Assembly (NCBI RefSeq): GCF_040939455.1
Contig: NC_134115.1
Coordinates: forward strand, 23,072,727-23,136,726
Source of the DNA: Microcebus murinus
Lineage: Eukaryota > Chordata > Mammalia > Primates > Cheirogaleidae
Direction: 5' to 3'
Length of the DNA stretch: 64,000 nucleotides
This document shows positions 23,061 to 35,031 of the stretch, in pieces. Positions within the stretch are counted from its first letter, which is position 1. Each line of letters opens with the position of its first letter. The notes below the pieces were generated by a model, which saw nothing but the letters and a program-made list of their open reading frames with translations, made no database searches and was not told the DNA's origin. A program made the position numbers and the translations under genes.

Positions 23061-25269
23061 TCACCCTTAAATGTCTTTTTGGATATATTGTTAGTTCCAA
23101 TCAACTTTTTCCTGTCTTTAGGGATTGATCTGAAAGCACAAATTTAATTGCTAACTTGCTGTTACCCTAAGTGCTTAACATTTACCATTCTAAGTTATTA
23201 TTATAGGAGCCACTGCAAAACTTTTGATTTTAACTTATCATTTCATCAATGATCACTTTCACATTTTAGTGAGAAAAGTAGCAAAGGTAGTATTATCAAT
23301 TGGAAAAATCGAAAGACAGTGACATATTCAGATTACTCCAAAGGATATAATGAATCAAACTATGCAGCAGGAATAAGAATTCCAAGTGATCTTTTCACCA
23401 TTAGGCTCTGATTTCTACAGGACCAGATATTTCTTATATATTAAGTGGCACAAGGAAAATGGCATATGAACTCTTTAATTTCAGTACCCATGTTATGAGA
23501 AGAGCTAACAAATTGTAATTTGAGCTGTGACCCTCATCTAGAAGTATCTACCTCACTGATGATTTGCATCACTCCATAGCATTATGATGTGGGCACATGT
23601 TTTTGCATTCCACAGCATTATGGCTCAGGGCACACTTCTTCCTTAAACTCATCCTGAATAAGCTAAAAGCTGAACCACCCTCCAATCTATGTTTGCACCT
23701 TACCTGGGCCAAATCTTAACTCTTTTGATATTACCCTCTGATTTGATTGACTCACTCATCTTGAACACATTTCATTTTTTCCAGCATGGAAATACTTCCC
23801 CAACAACAACTTCTTAGTTATTTTCTAGATTGATCCAGTTGATGATAAAAGTCCAGCCACTACAAATTTCATGAGGGCATAATTTACATCATAGTCTATA
23901 CGCTGTACAACCACCATGGCAAGCCTGGGTGCAGTGTCTATAGTGGCTATAGCCACACGATTCTTGCCCTTTCTTACTAGTGGAATCCAGAAATCCTGAA
24001 GTTTGGTTTGTTTCTTAGGTTGGTTTTACTTTGCAGAGTCATTATTACCTGCAGGAACTTGTGGGTTGTTTTTAAGTCTTAGCATCTGACATTGATATTA
24101 ACTAAGAATGGTAAAGGGAGGTAAAGGACAACCATGACACAAGTTAGGCAAGTGAGAAGGAAGACATGGGAGTCAAGAGGGAGAACATGTTCCAAAAAAG
24201 GTGGGGAATAGCTACACTACCAACATGCTTTGTGTGGTTCACAATTTTACCACTGATAAGTTCTATGTTGGCATTGATGTTAGTCACAGTCTCCATATTT
24301 TCAAATCCAAAATATGGGGTGGACCAATGTAAGTCATGTAGACAGACCATAGGATGGAATATTTAAATCATGTTTGGTTCAGAAAATCTGGGGCCATTCA
24401 TTGAGACCATATAATAATTAACTTAATCCTGTAGAGCAAAATGAACACTGGATGGCAGAATAAATCCTGATTTGCATGTTGTTGGCAATTTTCTCCTTGC
24501 TTTTATCTATCTTGATTCATAATTATACAAGTTACTCTATGTTGCCTAGAGTACATAAAACTTGTCCATAGTTTCAACAGTCTGAAGATGCATAAATGAG
24601 TCCTGTATGAGATTCTTCTATGAGTGCTGTAGGCTTCACATGTGTAAAAATGTTTTACAACCCTCACTTTGACAGAGTCAAAAGAAATACATGCCCTGAT
24701 ACATACCATGGCAGCATTGTTGACCTACTGCCAACTAATCAAACACTCAAGTAGAGGATATGACAGGTATGAGGGTGAAGTGGGAGTTTTGGGAGAGCAA
24801 AGAACCTTGTTTTTTCTCAGTGCTTTGATGAGAAGGGAAACTGAAGTTGCCTTTCTGCCTGAATTGCCTAATGGCAATTGTTCTATCATAGCTACTTTGA
24901 ACCTCACACTAATATTATCCTTCTTGGATATTTATACTCTTTCTAGATATTTTTTCATTCCTCTACCCCCACCAAAACTCAAAACATTTTTACCACTCTT
25001 ATCACATTAGTTATCTTAACTATCCTTTATGAGTATATGGGAGAAGATAATGTTGGGCAGTTCAGTTATATGTAAAAAGTAAGTTAAAGTAATTTTCCCA
25101 CCATCTCATGGAAATTAAATGACCAATTGCTCCTATTTGACAGAGGCTGAAAGGTTTTCTGGGACACAAAACTTTAAATGCTATCATCAGCAAAGTCCTG
25201 GGCACATTGGAATGAATTAGTCAGCCTACATGAAGAGTTTAAATGGGACATTAAATCAAGATGACAGGT
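23061..25269. other. Single-copy DNA with small local duplications
   Basis: About 2.2 kb with no recognised family. Contains copy 2 of the 51-bp duplication (24005-24055) and an imperfect tandem pair of about 40 bp near 23565-23645 built on catagcattatg / cacagcattatg followed by gggcacatg / gggcacact. Confidence 0.4.
24005..24055 (+). repeat. Copy 2 of a 51-bp local duplication
   Basis: Partner of 22539-22589: ggtttgtttcttaggttggt, then ttttactttgcagagtcatt. The first 28 bases are identical to copy 1, the rest carries about five substitutions. Confidence 0.7.
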
Positions 25270-25742
25270 GGCTCCTTCCTCTCACCTAAATCCCATCAAA
25301 TGACAAAAAGTTTATTTCTGAATGACAGAATAAATTGGTAACTGTTCAGGAAAACAAAAGAAAAAGATGAAGAAGGAACTCATGAAGGATAGCCATGATC
25401 AGATATAAAGATAACAAACAAAACTTAGAATGCTTTAAAAAATCTTAGAGGGAAAAAACACATGAAGGTAAGAGAGGTTTGAGGACAATCCTAACCCAAA
25501 ATAAATGAAGACAAGAAAGCAGAGAAAATTCCAAGGTGGTAATTACAGTAAATAGTTGGAGATGTACACTGAAAAAAGCTAAGCCATTTACCTCCTCATA
25601 CTTCTGACACTTTATATTAAACCTAGAGCAGCAGTCATATGTCCCAACAGGCTACAACAATAAATATAGGTAGTGAGGCCAGAGAAGGCTATTTTCCAAG
25701 AAGCAACTGAAGGAAAACTCATATCCTAAAGACAAAGTACTA
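25270..25742 (+). mobile_element. Possible L1M upstream (5'UTR/ORF1) fragment
   Basis: A-rich purine-heavy sequence (aggaactcatgaaggatag, gaagacaagaaagcagagaa) directly upstream of a clear L1M ORF2 region in the same orientation, and with the texture of L1M 5' parts. No diagnostic motif was recognised, so this is inference from texture and position. Confidence 0.3.
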
Positions 25743-25762
25743 AAATCTATTTTTAAATAATT

Positions 25763-25850
25763 ATATATATACACATACATATGTATGTACACACATACAC
25801 ATATCTATGTCTATCTATTGATTCACATACATGCATGTGTGTATATCCTG
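25763..25850. repeat. TA/CA simple-repeat tract
   Basis: Alternating purine-pyrimidine run (tatatatatacacatacata, atgtatgtacacacatacac) of mixed TA, CA and TATC units. Confidence 0.8.
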
Positions 25851-27690
25851 AATCAAGGATATTACTTAATAAGAAACACTAGAAGCATTTCTACCAAGGT
25901 CAGGTACAAGGTAAGGATGCACACTAACTTCATGACTATATAACATCATAATAGAGTTATTAGTCAATGAATTAGACAAGAAAAACAGAGCTATGAAAGG
26001 AAATAAATTATTTGTATTTGCAGATGATATGATTATATACCTGGAAAACCTTAGATAATCAATGATAAATATAATTCAAACAAAAGAAGCAAGATATACA
26101 ATTAACATGAAAACATCAGTAGTATAGAGATATACAAATAATATTTAAATAAGAGAAGTAATGGAAGAAAAACTCAATTTACAATAGCAACAAAATGAAT
26201 GTAACAAAAAAAACACTTAGAAATAAACGTAAATAATGTTCAAAAGCCATATAAAGAAAACCATGAAACACTCCCTCCCTACTTTGTTCTATTTTAGACA
26301 TCCTGATCATGATGAGATTGTTGAGATATCAGTTCTCCCTGAGTTAAAATACGAGGAAGCTTTTTTCTAGTGATAAAGAACTTGATAATTAAGTCCATAC
26401 TGAATAATAAAAATGCAAGAATATAACTAGGAAAATGCTGAAAAAGAAGAGCTATGAAGGTGGCCTAGCCCTACCAGATATTTAAAAATTATAAAGCCGT
26501 GATAATTGAAACAGTAAAATGGTACATGGAGAGATAATCAAATCAATGGAATAGAAAGTCTAGAAGTAGGATCAACATTGTATGGAAATCCAGTATTTGA
26601 TCAGAGTGACATTTCATAACACTGGGGCAAAGATAGACTTAAAAAATGGTGTTGGGATAATTGGATAACCATTTGAAAATTATAAAATTGAATCCATTCC
26701 TCACATCACATGCCATATTAGAATAAAAATTGATCAAAGATTTAAATGCTTGAGAAACCCTCTGTAAATAATAGAATAAAATATAAGTGGATTCTTCTAT
26801 AATTTTGGTATGGGGAAAGGCTTCCTAACTGTAATTCAAAATGCATATTCAATAAAAGATTGGCAAGTTTAACTACATATTTTTTTAATTTATGGCAAAA
26901 AATCACTATAAGAAAAGTCAAAAGAAAAATGACAAATTCAGAAAAAAATATTTGAAACATGGATCCTAAAGAGATGTTACCCCTAATATACAAAAATTAA
27001 AGATAAAAAAATCAAAAAATCATGCAAATATGGACAAAAGAGTGTTCAGAAAATAAAATGGCTTTTAAGCATATGAAAAGATATTCAATTTCACTCATAA
27101 TAGAGATATTCATTTTCAAACTATACTCAGATACCATTTCTTACCCTGAGATTGGCAAAAATTAGAAATACTGGCAATGAATTCTATTGCAAAGGCTGTG
27201 GGTAAACAAGAACTTTCATAAATTAATTGTTGGTAGAAATGAAAAATGGCACAATTCCTATGGAGAGAATTTAATAATATCTATAAAATTACATGCATAT
27301 TTATCTTTTGACCCAGCAATACTACCTCTTGGAATTTACTCTGAAGATACACTTAAAACAATGTGAAAATATACATGCACATAGTTATTCTTGCAGCATT
27401 ATTTGTAATTGAAACATATTGGACAGTAGCTAAATACCCAAATAGAAGATGGGTTGAAACTGTGGTATGTATGCGCACTGATATACTCTACAGCTATAAA
27501 AAAGAATGAGAAAAATCTCTATAAATTGATACTGAGTGTTTTCCAGGTTATATTGCTAACTGAATAAAGCAAAGAGGGGGGGAAATGTAAAGGAGGGAAA
27601 ATAAGAAAATAATATAAATTTGCTTAGTTTTTGCAGAAAGCATAATAGGAAGATTAAACAAAAAATAAATGAAATTAGCTACTTACAGGA
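25851..27690 (+). mobile_element. L1M ORF2 to 3' end
   Basis: Ancient L1. The reverse transcriptase catalytic signature is readable at about 26011-26031 (tttgcagatgatatga encodes FADDM). Later landmarks: aaagccgtgataattgaaac, tcaaagatttaaatgcttga, tttgacccagcaatactacc, ggtatgtatgcgcactgata. The 3'UTR ends near 27690. Frames are destroyed by many stops, so no product is possible. Confidence 0.82.
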
Positions 27691-27696
27691 ATGGTT

Positions 27697-28023
27697 TTTA
27701 TGAATTGAATTGTGTTTTCCCAAAATTAACAAGTTGAAGTTCTAACCCCCAGTACTTAAGAATGTGACCTTATTTGGATATAGGATCTTAAAAGAGTTAA
27801 GTTGAGGTCATTAGGATGGGCCCTAATTCAATATAACTGTATCCTAATAAAAAGGGATATTTGGACACAAAGACATACAGGGAGAAGATGGCTATCTACA
27901 AGCCAACCCTGCAGACACCTTGATTTTGGACTTCCAGCCTCCAGAACTGTGAGACAATACATTTCTGTTGTTTACGTCACTCAGTTTTGGGCACTTTATT
28001 ACAGCAGCCCTAGCAAACTGTTT
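27697..28023 (+). mobile_element. MLT1A-like solo LTR (ERVL-MaLR)
   Basis: Starts tgaattgaattgtgttttcc. Landmarks: aatgtgaccttatttggata, tgggccctaattcaatataa, cctgcagacaccttgatttt, cttccagcctccagaactgt and ttattacagcagccctagca. Typical MLT1A/A0 organisation. Right end near gcaaactgttt. Confidence 0.85.
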
Positions 28024-28097
28024 AATAATAAATACAACAGTGGTGGTGAAGGTAGGCAGGGAAAGGGAGTGTTTGGGGTTATCTATGACATCCACTA

Positions 28098-28584
28098 CAT
28101 CCCAAAATTAGTGGAGTAGAGTGTTACAGCAACTGTTTGATTTGATGGGTCAAGAATTCCATCAGCCACAGTGGGCAGCAGCTCATCTCTGCTCCACAGT
28201 ATCTGAGGCCTCCAATGGGGTGGCTTGAGTGGCTAGAAGGCTGGGACAACTTAGCTGAGGCAGTGTGCCTGGGTATTCTTCAAGTGGCATCTGCTGAAGC
28301 AGGTGTGTCCAAGGTGGCTTCTTCTCTCACATGTCTGGTACCTGGAAATGGATGGCTGGAATACTCATAGCTGGGAAACTGGCAGCATTGTTTTCTCTTT
28401 GTACAGTTAGTTTGGGCTTCCTTACAACGTGGAGGTCTCAAGGCAGTTGAGCTTAATTACATGTGTCTTCTCCCAGAATGTGCATTCTAAGAGGCAGGAA
28501 ATGGAGGACCAAAACTGGCACTGTATCACTTCTACCACATTATATTGGTCAAAGCAGTCACAGGACCCACCTAGATTCCAGGGG

Positions 28585-28638
<54 letters not shown>

Positions 28639-28735
28639 TCCACCTCTTGATTAGGCAGTAGCAAAGTTGAATAGTCGAAGAGCATGTGGGATGGAAGACA
28701 TTGTGATCATTTCTGGAAAATATAATAAACCCCAG
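28098..28735 (-). mobile_element. MLT1-like LTR, older subfamily, interrupted by microsatellite
   Basis: Reverse MaLR-type pattern of the older, longer kind: gcttcttctctcacatgtct, ctggaaatggatggctggaa, gtttgggcttccttacaacg, cactgtatcacttctaccac, attatattggtcaaagcagt and, past the TA repeat, gaagagcatgtgggatggaa. The family is inferred from a remembered consensus, and the subfamily is uncertain. Confidence 0.6.
28586..28638. repeat. (TA)21 microsatellite with TG/CA edges
   Basis: tg, then about 21 TA units at 28588-28629, then (CA)4. It sits inside the LTR-like element between ctagattccaggggg and tccacctcttgat, which are adjacent in the family consensus. Self-complementary and likely to be length-variable. 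Confidence 0.9.
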
Positions 28736-28826
28736 GGTAAAAGAGATAGGGCAAGGAGTGACATTTCTCTGAAAATGCCTTTTTTTTTTAATATTAATAG
28801 TTTTGACTTTTAGAAGCATTTTAACA

Positions 28827-29063
28827 GTCTAGAGCAGGAGTCAGCAAGCAACAGCTCACAGACAAAATACAGCCTGCTGCTTGATTTTGTAAATAAAGTT
28901 TTATTGGAACTCAAACACACCCATTTGTTTACACATTGTCTATGGGTACCTTTGTGCTAAATCAGCAGAGTTAGCACAAAATCTAACTCTGTGGTCCACA
29001 AAGTCTAAAATATTTACTATCTGGTCTTTTATAGAAAAATATTTGCTGATCCCTGTTCTAGAA
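28827..29063 (+). mobile_element. hAT-Charlie MITE (MER58-like) with target duplication
   Basis: Element 28835-29055 begins caggagtcagcaagcaacag and ends gctgatccctg, giving imperfect terminal inverted repeats (CAGGRGTCRGCAA type). Internal landmarks: gtaaataaagttttattgga, ttgtttacacattgtctatg, aaaatatttactatctggtc. It is flanked by gtctagag (28827-28834) and ttctagaa (29056-29063), an 8-bp duplication with the hAT-Charlie preferred core TCTAGA. The MER58 name is from memory. Confidence 0.78.
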
Positions 29064-29819
29064 AGTAAAAAGAATTTAATTAAGTCCACAGAGTTAGAGA
29101 AATACAAAAACTAAAACTAGATACAAACAATCACAGATGAATCTAGCTCTAATTCAAATGAATAACATAAGTGTACAAAAAGGAAGAAAAAAACTAATTA
29201 AAGTGCTTACTGAACTTAATAATATGATTGTATATCTACTGTCTAGGGAGAAAAAACATTGAAAATAAATCTTAAACTCATTTACAAAAGATTTGTTTTT
29301 TGTGGTGATATTAGTATAGAAATTCTGAAACTTATTTACGTGTATTATGGAATTGAGCAAATGAACAAATGATTGAGTGTTAATGATGCTGAAAGTGGCA
29401 GGTCATCATTATAGAAGGAAGCTACAAAATGGAAGAGAAGAAGGCAAGAAAGAACCCAGTGAGATTGGGCTGAAGTTGCAGGTCTCCATGTGAGTCCACA
29501 TCTCTATCTATGTACATCTGTATCTACATCTGCATCTAATCTATGTATTCTAACTCTGTCTGCTAAAAAAACATGGAATCAATGACACTAGACACCTCAG
29601 TATCAATAAGCCAATTTAGTGCCCACATATTAGTTTCTAATTGCCATTTTCTATTAGAGGAAACAGGAGCTTCTTGGAGAAATGGCAAATTCCAGAACTA
29701 AATTAGGGAAGTAAGAAGATGGGCCTGAAACATCTTATTGTGCCAGAAAGCAAGGAAGTACTCAAATAAATAAATAAATAAACAAACAAACAATTCGGCA
29801 TGTCAAAAGGACACGGGAC
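29064..29819. other. AT-rich DNA, no confident call
   Basis: Possibly upstream parts of the L1ME-type element that follows, but I see no diagnostic landmark. Includes (AAAT)n/(AAAC)n near 29765-29792. Confidence 0.35.
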
Positions 29820-30165
29820 AGTACTTTTTAAAACTGTCAAGTTTATCAAAAACAAGGAGAGTCTGAGAAACTGTCACAGAGCAGGAGAGGCTAAGGAGAC
29901 ATGACAGCTAAATGTAATGTGGTATCCTTAAAGGGATTGTGGGAGAGGGAAAGGACATTAGGGAAAAAAACTAGTAAAATTTGGATAAAGTGTGGCATTT
30001 AGTTAATAGTAATGTACCAATGTTTGTTCCTTAATTATTACAAATGAGCCATAGTAATATAAGATGTTAAAAATATGGGGAAATGCATACAGGGTTAGCA
30101 GGAATTCTCTGTGTTACCTTTGCCACTTTTCTGTAAAATTATTTTGAAATTGAAAGTTTAAAAAA
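29820..30165 (+). mobile_element. L1ME-type 3' end, copy 1
   Basis: Landmarks: gagaaactgtcacagagcag, gctaaggagacatgacagct, aatgtaatgtggtatcctta, aatagtaatgtaccaatgtt and gccacttttctgtaaaatta, ending in an A-rich tail (gaaagtttaaaaaaa). This is the distal 3'UTR of an old L1M/L1ME lineage. Confidence 0.65.
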
Positions 30166-30189
30166 AGTGCATTTCAAAACACAAAAGCA

Positions 30190-31230
30190 GAAACATGGAG
30201 CTGACTTGAAAAGATTCCCACTCACCAAATCTAGAATAATTAGATAGTATTGGATTATAACCCAATGAATAAAATATGGATTCATAAGCTTGTATTGATA
30301 ATAAATTAGCATTCTTAGTGGCAAAGGAATGCCGACTGGTAGGTGTGGAGGAGTGTGACTTGGAACATCACTATTTGTAACCATCAGAGTCATGACTGAT
30401 TCAGGCAAGAATCCTCTATGGGCACTAAATCCATTGGGGTTGGAGTTCCGTAAAACCATGATATTTTCATAGTCTTAATTGTCTCCCCAGAGATTGCTTA
30501 TCATTTGCAAGTGTGGAAAATTGTTAATTTTACAATGTAAAAAAGCAAGAAATATTTTAGTTGGGTGATCAAAATTAGCATCTCTGATGAGGGATAGATG
30601 GACATACTATGCACCCAGATATGATTCCATGATTAGGACACCTGAACTTTCATCGTACTCAAACCACAGGTACAGACTTAAATTTAATCAGGAGGCTATA
30701 TAAACCAACCAACAAATAAACAAAAAAACACAAACTGAGGGACATTCTATAAAATAACTAGCTAAGGCTAAAGAATTGTTTCTGTTAAAGGAGATGAAAG
30801 AGACTCAGCCATTGAGCACAGTGCTAGATCCTGGGCTGAAAGAACCAGGATGCTACGAAGACATTATTGGGACAATTGATAGAAATGGAAGTTTGGACTA
30901 TAGATCAGATAGAAATATTATATCAGTGTCAAATTTCCTGAATATTATAACTATACCTTGGATATATAAGATAATAACCTTATTTTTTAGGAAAAATACA
31001 TTGAAGAATTATTAAAGGTTAAAATAATATTAGGTATGCAACCCACTTTCAAATGGTTTAGAAAAAAATAATATGAGAGAGTGAAAGAGAAAAAATTATA
31101 AAGCAAACTTGTCATATTAGGCGAACCTGGGTAAAGGGTTTTGAGGAGTCCTATGTATTATTACTCTTGTAATTTTTTTAGGTTTGAAATAACTTTATTT
31201 TAAAGTGGAAAGGTAAATAATATTTTTTTA
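30190..31230 (+). mobile_element. L1ME-type 3' end, copy 2
   Basis: Longer 3'UTR of the same broad L1ME type: gactgattcaggcaagaatc, gagtctcccc-type block gtctccccagagattgctta, atttgcaagtgtggaaaatt, ttagttgggtgatcaaaatt, tgaaagaaccaggatgctac, acattattgggacaattgat and ctttcaaatggtttagaaaa in consensus order. It lies in tandem after copy 1 in the same orientation. Confidence 0.65.
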
Positions 31231-32444
31231 AAAAGATGTGTAGGAATGTACCTAGCACAAAGTAAGAATTTTGCAAATGTTAGGTTTTTTGTTTCCTGTC
31301 TGATTAATTTGATTAATTAAAAGTCATTGTAAAACATGATTATATTGGAGAAAAAAACTGTCAAAATTTTCTACCTTTAGAAGGTTAGTCAAACAAACAC
31401 TTGATATCCTAGTTTCTCTGCAAAGAAAGGAATATAAATACTTGAGGATTTGGAGCATAAACTGTGCTTATATTGGCCTCTTTACTTGGTGGCTACTAGC
31501 TTAAAAATATCTGGAAGGAGATATAACAAGGAAGCTTGTGGTTTCTTAAATAAACGAACTGAATAAATGGATTACTCAAAAAATGCATAGATTTATGGGT
31601 CAATGGCACTAAATACTGTTTTAGAAGAACTTATGACATTAATCCCAAAGAATACTCAATCTGCATTAGTACTCAGCTTTCCTTTTATATGCTGAGAGAT
31701 ACCAAGAAAAGACTGTTACTAAATGGATTAGGGAAACTTCCTTTCCCTGCAGAAATCTGTGGGAGTTTTACAATGTTGTTCCCTTTAAGTATACCAGCTT
31801 ATTTGAACTCAGTTTAGAAGACATAGCACAAATCCACTTCCATTTGACAAGTGGTACAGGATTTGCAATGCAAGCTTGACCAGAGAAAAATCTCAGCTGA
31901 GACAAAAGTTTACAACTGGGTTGATTTGAATCATATATTCTGGATGTGTGAGCCTTTAATAATCCCTCCACACGAAATTATTCTTCCAGAACATCCTTAA
32001 GTGAAAAATCAGTTTAATTATTTGTTGTTTTTCTTTTTTGTTCCCATACAAATTAATGGGAATCCTCCTTAGCTAATGCATTACAACTATTAAATCCATG
32101 ATTGAAAAAATGCGCAAAATTTTGATATTTTTTCCCCATAAACATTAACTGGGTGAAAAATACCAGGCTCTTGGTCTCCCTTGCCACACCCATGATCACT
32201 ATTCTTAAGTTTGGAGTCTCCTTGAAAGCCATAGCCTTGAAATTCTATTTCAGTATTCTTATCTTTTGCATACACTGTGTCGGTAGTAAACACCACCTAA
32301 TAACCACACTCAGCATGATTAAATGTCATTTTTGTACAGCTTTATTTTATACAAACCGAGTATGTTCAAGTAGGACCTACATCTTCACTGACACAAAGCT
32401 ACTCCAAACCATCAGCTTCTTGCACTTGGGTTAATATAATAGCT
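31231..32444. other. Single-copy DNA, nothing recognised
   Basis: About 1.2 kb without recognised repeat or gene. Confidence 0.45.
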
Positions 32445-33075
32445 GTTGTACTGGTCTCTTTGTTTCCATACCTTCCCACCTTTGGTCCATGGCCCATAGA
32501 GCAGCCAGGGTGATTGTTTTGAAATATAAATCACTTTTGTGCATAGAACCCTCCAGAGGCTTCTTACTGAAACAAAATCCAAACTTGGGATCTTTTTTCG
32601 AAGACCTGAAAACCCTGGTCCCTGCCTGCCTCTCCACCTTTTCCTAAAAATTCCTCCCTCTTTCACAATTATGTAGCCATACTGTCCTTTTCTCAAACAT
32701 GCCCTACTTGTTCTGATTCGGGGCCTTTGCACTAGCCACTCCTCCCACTTGGAATGCTGCTCTGCTTTGAATGGCTGCCTCTTGTCCATCACTTAGTTCC
32801 CACATGAGTATCATACCCTCAGCCAGGCTTTCCCTGAACACATCATGTAAAGGAGACCCTCATCTAGTCAAGCTTTTTCTGATACTCCCGGTTTTGTTTA
32901 CTTCAAATTCACCATTATCTAAAATTATGTATTTGTTTACTTGTTCATTAATTTTCTTTTCTTTATTCACTAGAATGTCAGCTCCATGGGAGCAGCAATC
33001 TCATATAAATGGTTACCATAATATTCCCAGTATTTAAAATTATAAGCACTCAATAAATACTTGCTGAACTAATGT
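32445..33075 (+). mobile_element. L2 LINE 3' fragment
   Basis: Very clear L2 order: gcagccagggtgattgtttt, cctccagaggcttcttactg, ggtccctgcctgcctctcca, tcggggcctttgcactagcc, cccacttggaatgctgctct, agaatgtcagctccatggga and actcaataaatacttgctga. About 630 bp, ending at the 3' terminus. Confidence 0.85.
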
Positions 33076-33105
33076 CCATTGTAGGATTAGGATTTACCCA
33101 AAATT

Positions 33106-33127
33106 TTCTGGTTTCTAAACACCAAGG

Positions 33128-33173
<46 letters not shown>

Positions 33174-35031
33174 AAACTAATAAATGAATTCAGCAAAGTT
33201 GTAATATACAAAATCAACATGCAAAAATCAGTTGTATTTCTATATACTCACAATGAACAGTGCGAAAAAAGATATCAATAAAATAATCCCTTATATAATA
33301 GCCTTAAAAACAATAAACTATTTAGTTAAAGACTTAAACAAGGAGGTTAGAAAATTAAAAAGACACAAATAAATGGAAAAACATCCCATGTTCATGAATT
33401 GGAAGACTAACAATGTTAAAATGTCTCTACTACCCAAAATGATGTGCAGATTCAATGCAATCCCTACCAAAATCCCAAGAACATTTTTTTTGCAAAAATA
33501 ATAAAAAAATAAACAACTTAAAATTCAGGAACCAAAACAATCTTGAAAAAGAAGTATAAAGTTGGAGGCCTCATACTTCCTGATTTCAAATATATATAAC
33601 AAAGCTCCTGTAATCAAAACAGTATGGTACTGGCATAAGACAGACATAGAGACCAAGGAATAGAATAGAAAGCTCAGCAATAAGCCCTCAAGTATATGGT
33701 TAAATAATCTTTAACAAGGGAACCAGGACAACACAATGGGGAAAAGACAGTCTCCTCAATAAATGATACTGGGAAAACTGGATATCCACGTGCGAAAGAA
33801 TAATTTGGACCTTTGCCTTATACCATATAGAAAAATTAACTCAAAATGGATTAAAAACCTAAACACAAGACTTAACACTATTATATTTCTAGAGGAAAAC
33901 ATGGGGGGAAAACTTCATGATATTGGATGTGGCAATGATTCTTGGATATGACACCAGATACAGGCAACAAAAGCAAAAATAGGCAAATGGGACTGTGACA
34001 AACTTTAAAATTTCTACTCATCAAAGAAAACAATCAACAGAGTGAAGAGGCAACCTACTGAATGGGATAAAATATTTGCAAATCATATATCTGTTAAAGG
34101 ATTAATATGCAGAGGGTATAAAAAACTCCTACGATTCAACAGCAACAACAACAAAACCAAATAACTAAATAATAAAAAGCAAATAATTTAAAAATGGGCA
34201 AAGGACTTGAACAGACATTTCTCCAAAGAAGATATACAAATGGCAAAAAAAAGTATATGAAAAGGTGCTTACCATCACTAATCATTAAAGACCTGCACAT
34301 CAAAACCACAGTATCATCTCACACCTGTTAGAATGACCACTATCAAAATGACAAAAGATAACAAGCATTGGCAAGGGTGTGGAGAAAAGGAAATTACACT
34401 GTTGGTGAGAGTAAAACGTAGTGTAGCTGCTATGGAAAATGGTACGGAGGTTCCTCAAAAAATTAAAAGTAGAATTAACCACATGATCCAGCAATCCCAC
34501 TGCTGGATATGTAGCCAAAAGAATTGAGAGCAGGATCTCAAACAGATATTTTCACGCCTTTGTTCATAGCAGCACTTTTCACAATAGTCAAGAGGTTGAA
34601 GCAACCTGTTCATCAAGTGATAAATGAATAAGCAAACTGTGGTATATACATATAATGAAATATTATTCAGGCTTTAACAGGAATGACATCCTGTTACATA
34701 CTGAAACAGGATGAACCTTGAGGAGATTATGCTAAGTGAAATAAGCCAGTCACAAAAAGACAAATATTATATGATTCCACCAATATGAGGGATAGAATTC
34801 ATAGAAGTAGAGAACAAAATGGTGGCTGGGAAAAGGGGGAAATGAAGTTTTGTTTTTCAATGGATATAAAGTTTCAGTTTTGCAAGATGAAAACTGTTCT
34901 AGAGATCTGTTGTACAACAATGTGAATGTAATTAACAATACTGAAATGCACACTTAAAAATGGTTAAGATAGTAAATTTTATGTCATGGGTTTGATACCA
35001 CAATTAATTTTTTTAAAAAATTCTGGTTTCT
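33106..35031 (+). mobile_element. 5'-truncated L1 (L1MA/MB-like) with target duplications
   Basis: Body runs from about 33117 to 35020 through the C-terminal ORF2 region (ctaataaatgaattcagcaa, gattcaatgcaatccctacc, ttaaaaatgggcaaaggact, cagcaatcccactgctggat) and 3'UTR (ttaattttttt end). It is flanked by the direct repeat ttctggtttct at 33106-33116 and 35021-35031, the 11-bp target-site duplication, preceded on the right by the A-rich tail. This fixes both ends. Many stops; not functional. Confidence 0.88.
33129..33170. repeat. (AC)21 microsatellite
   Basis: Uninterrupted (AC)21. It lies just inside the 5' truncation point of the L1 at 33117-35020, so it either arose within the L1's first bases or was captured on insertion. 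Confidence 0.95.

Noticed and set aside
33129..33170. (AC)21 and other short tandem arrays considered as a CRISPR-like array
   Set aside because: Pure microsatellites without spacers, and the genome is vertebrate.
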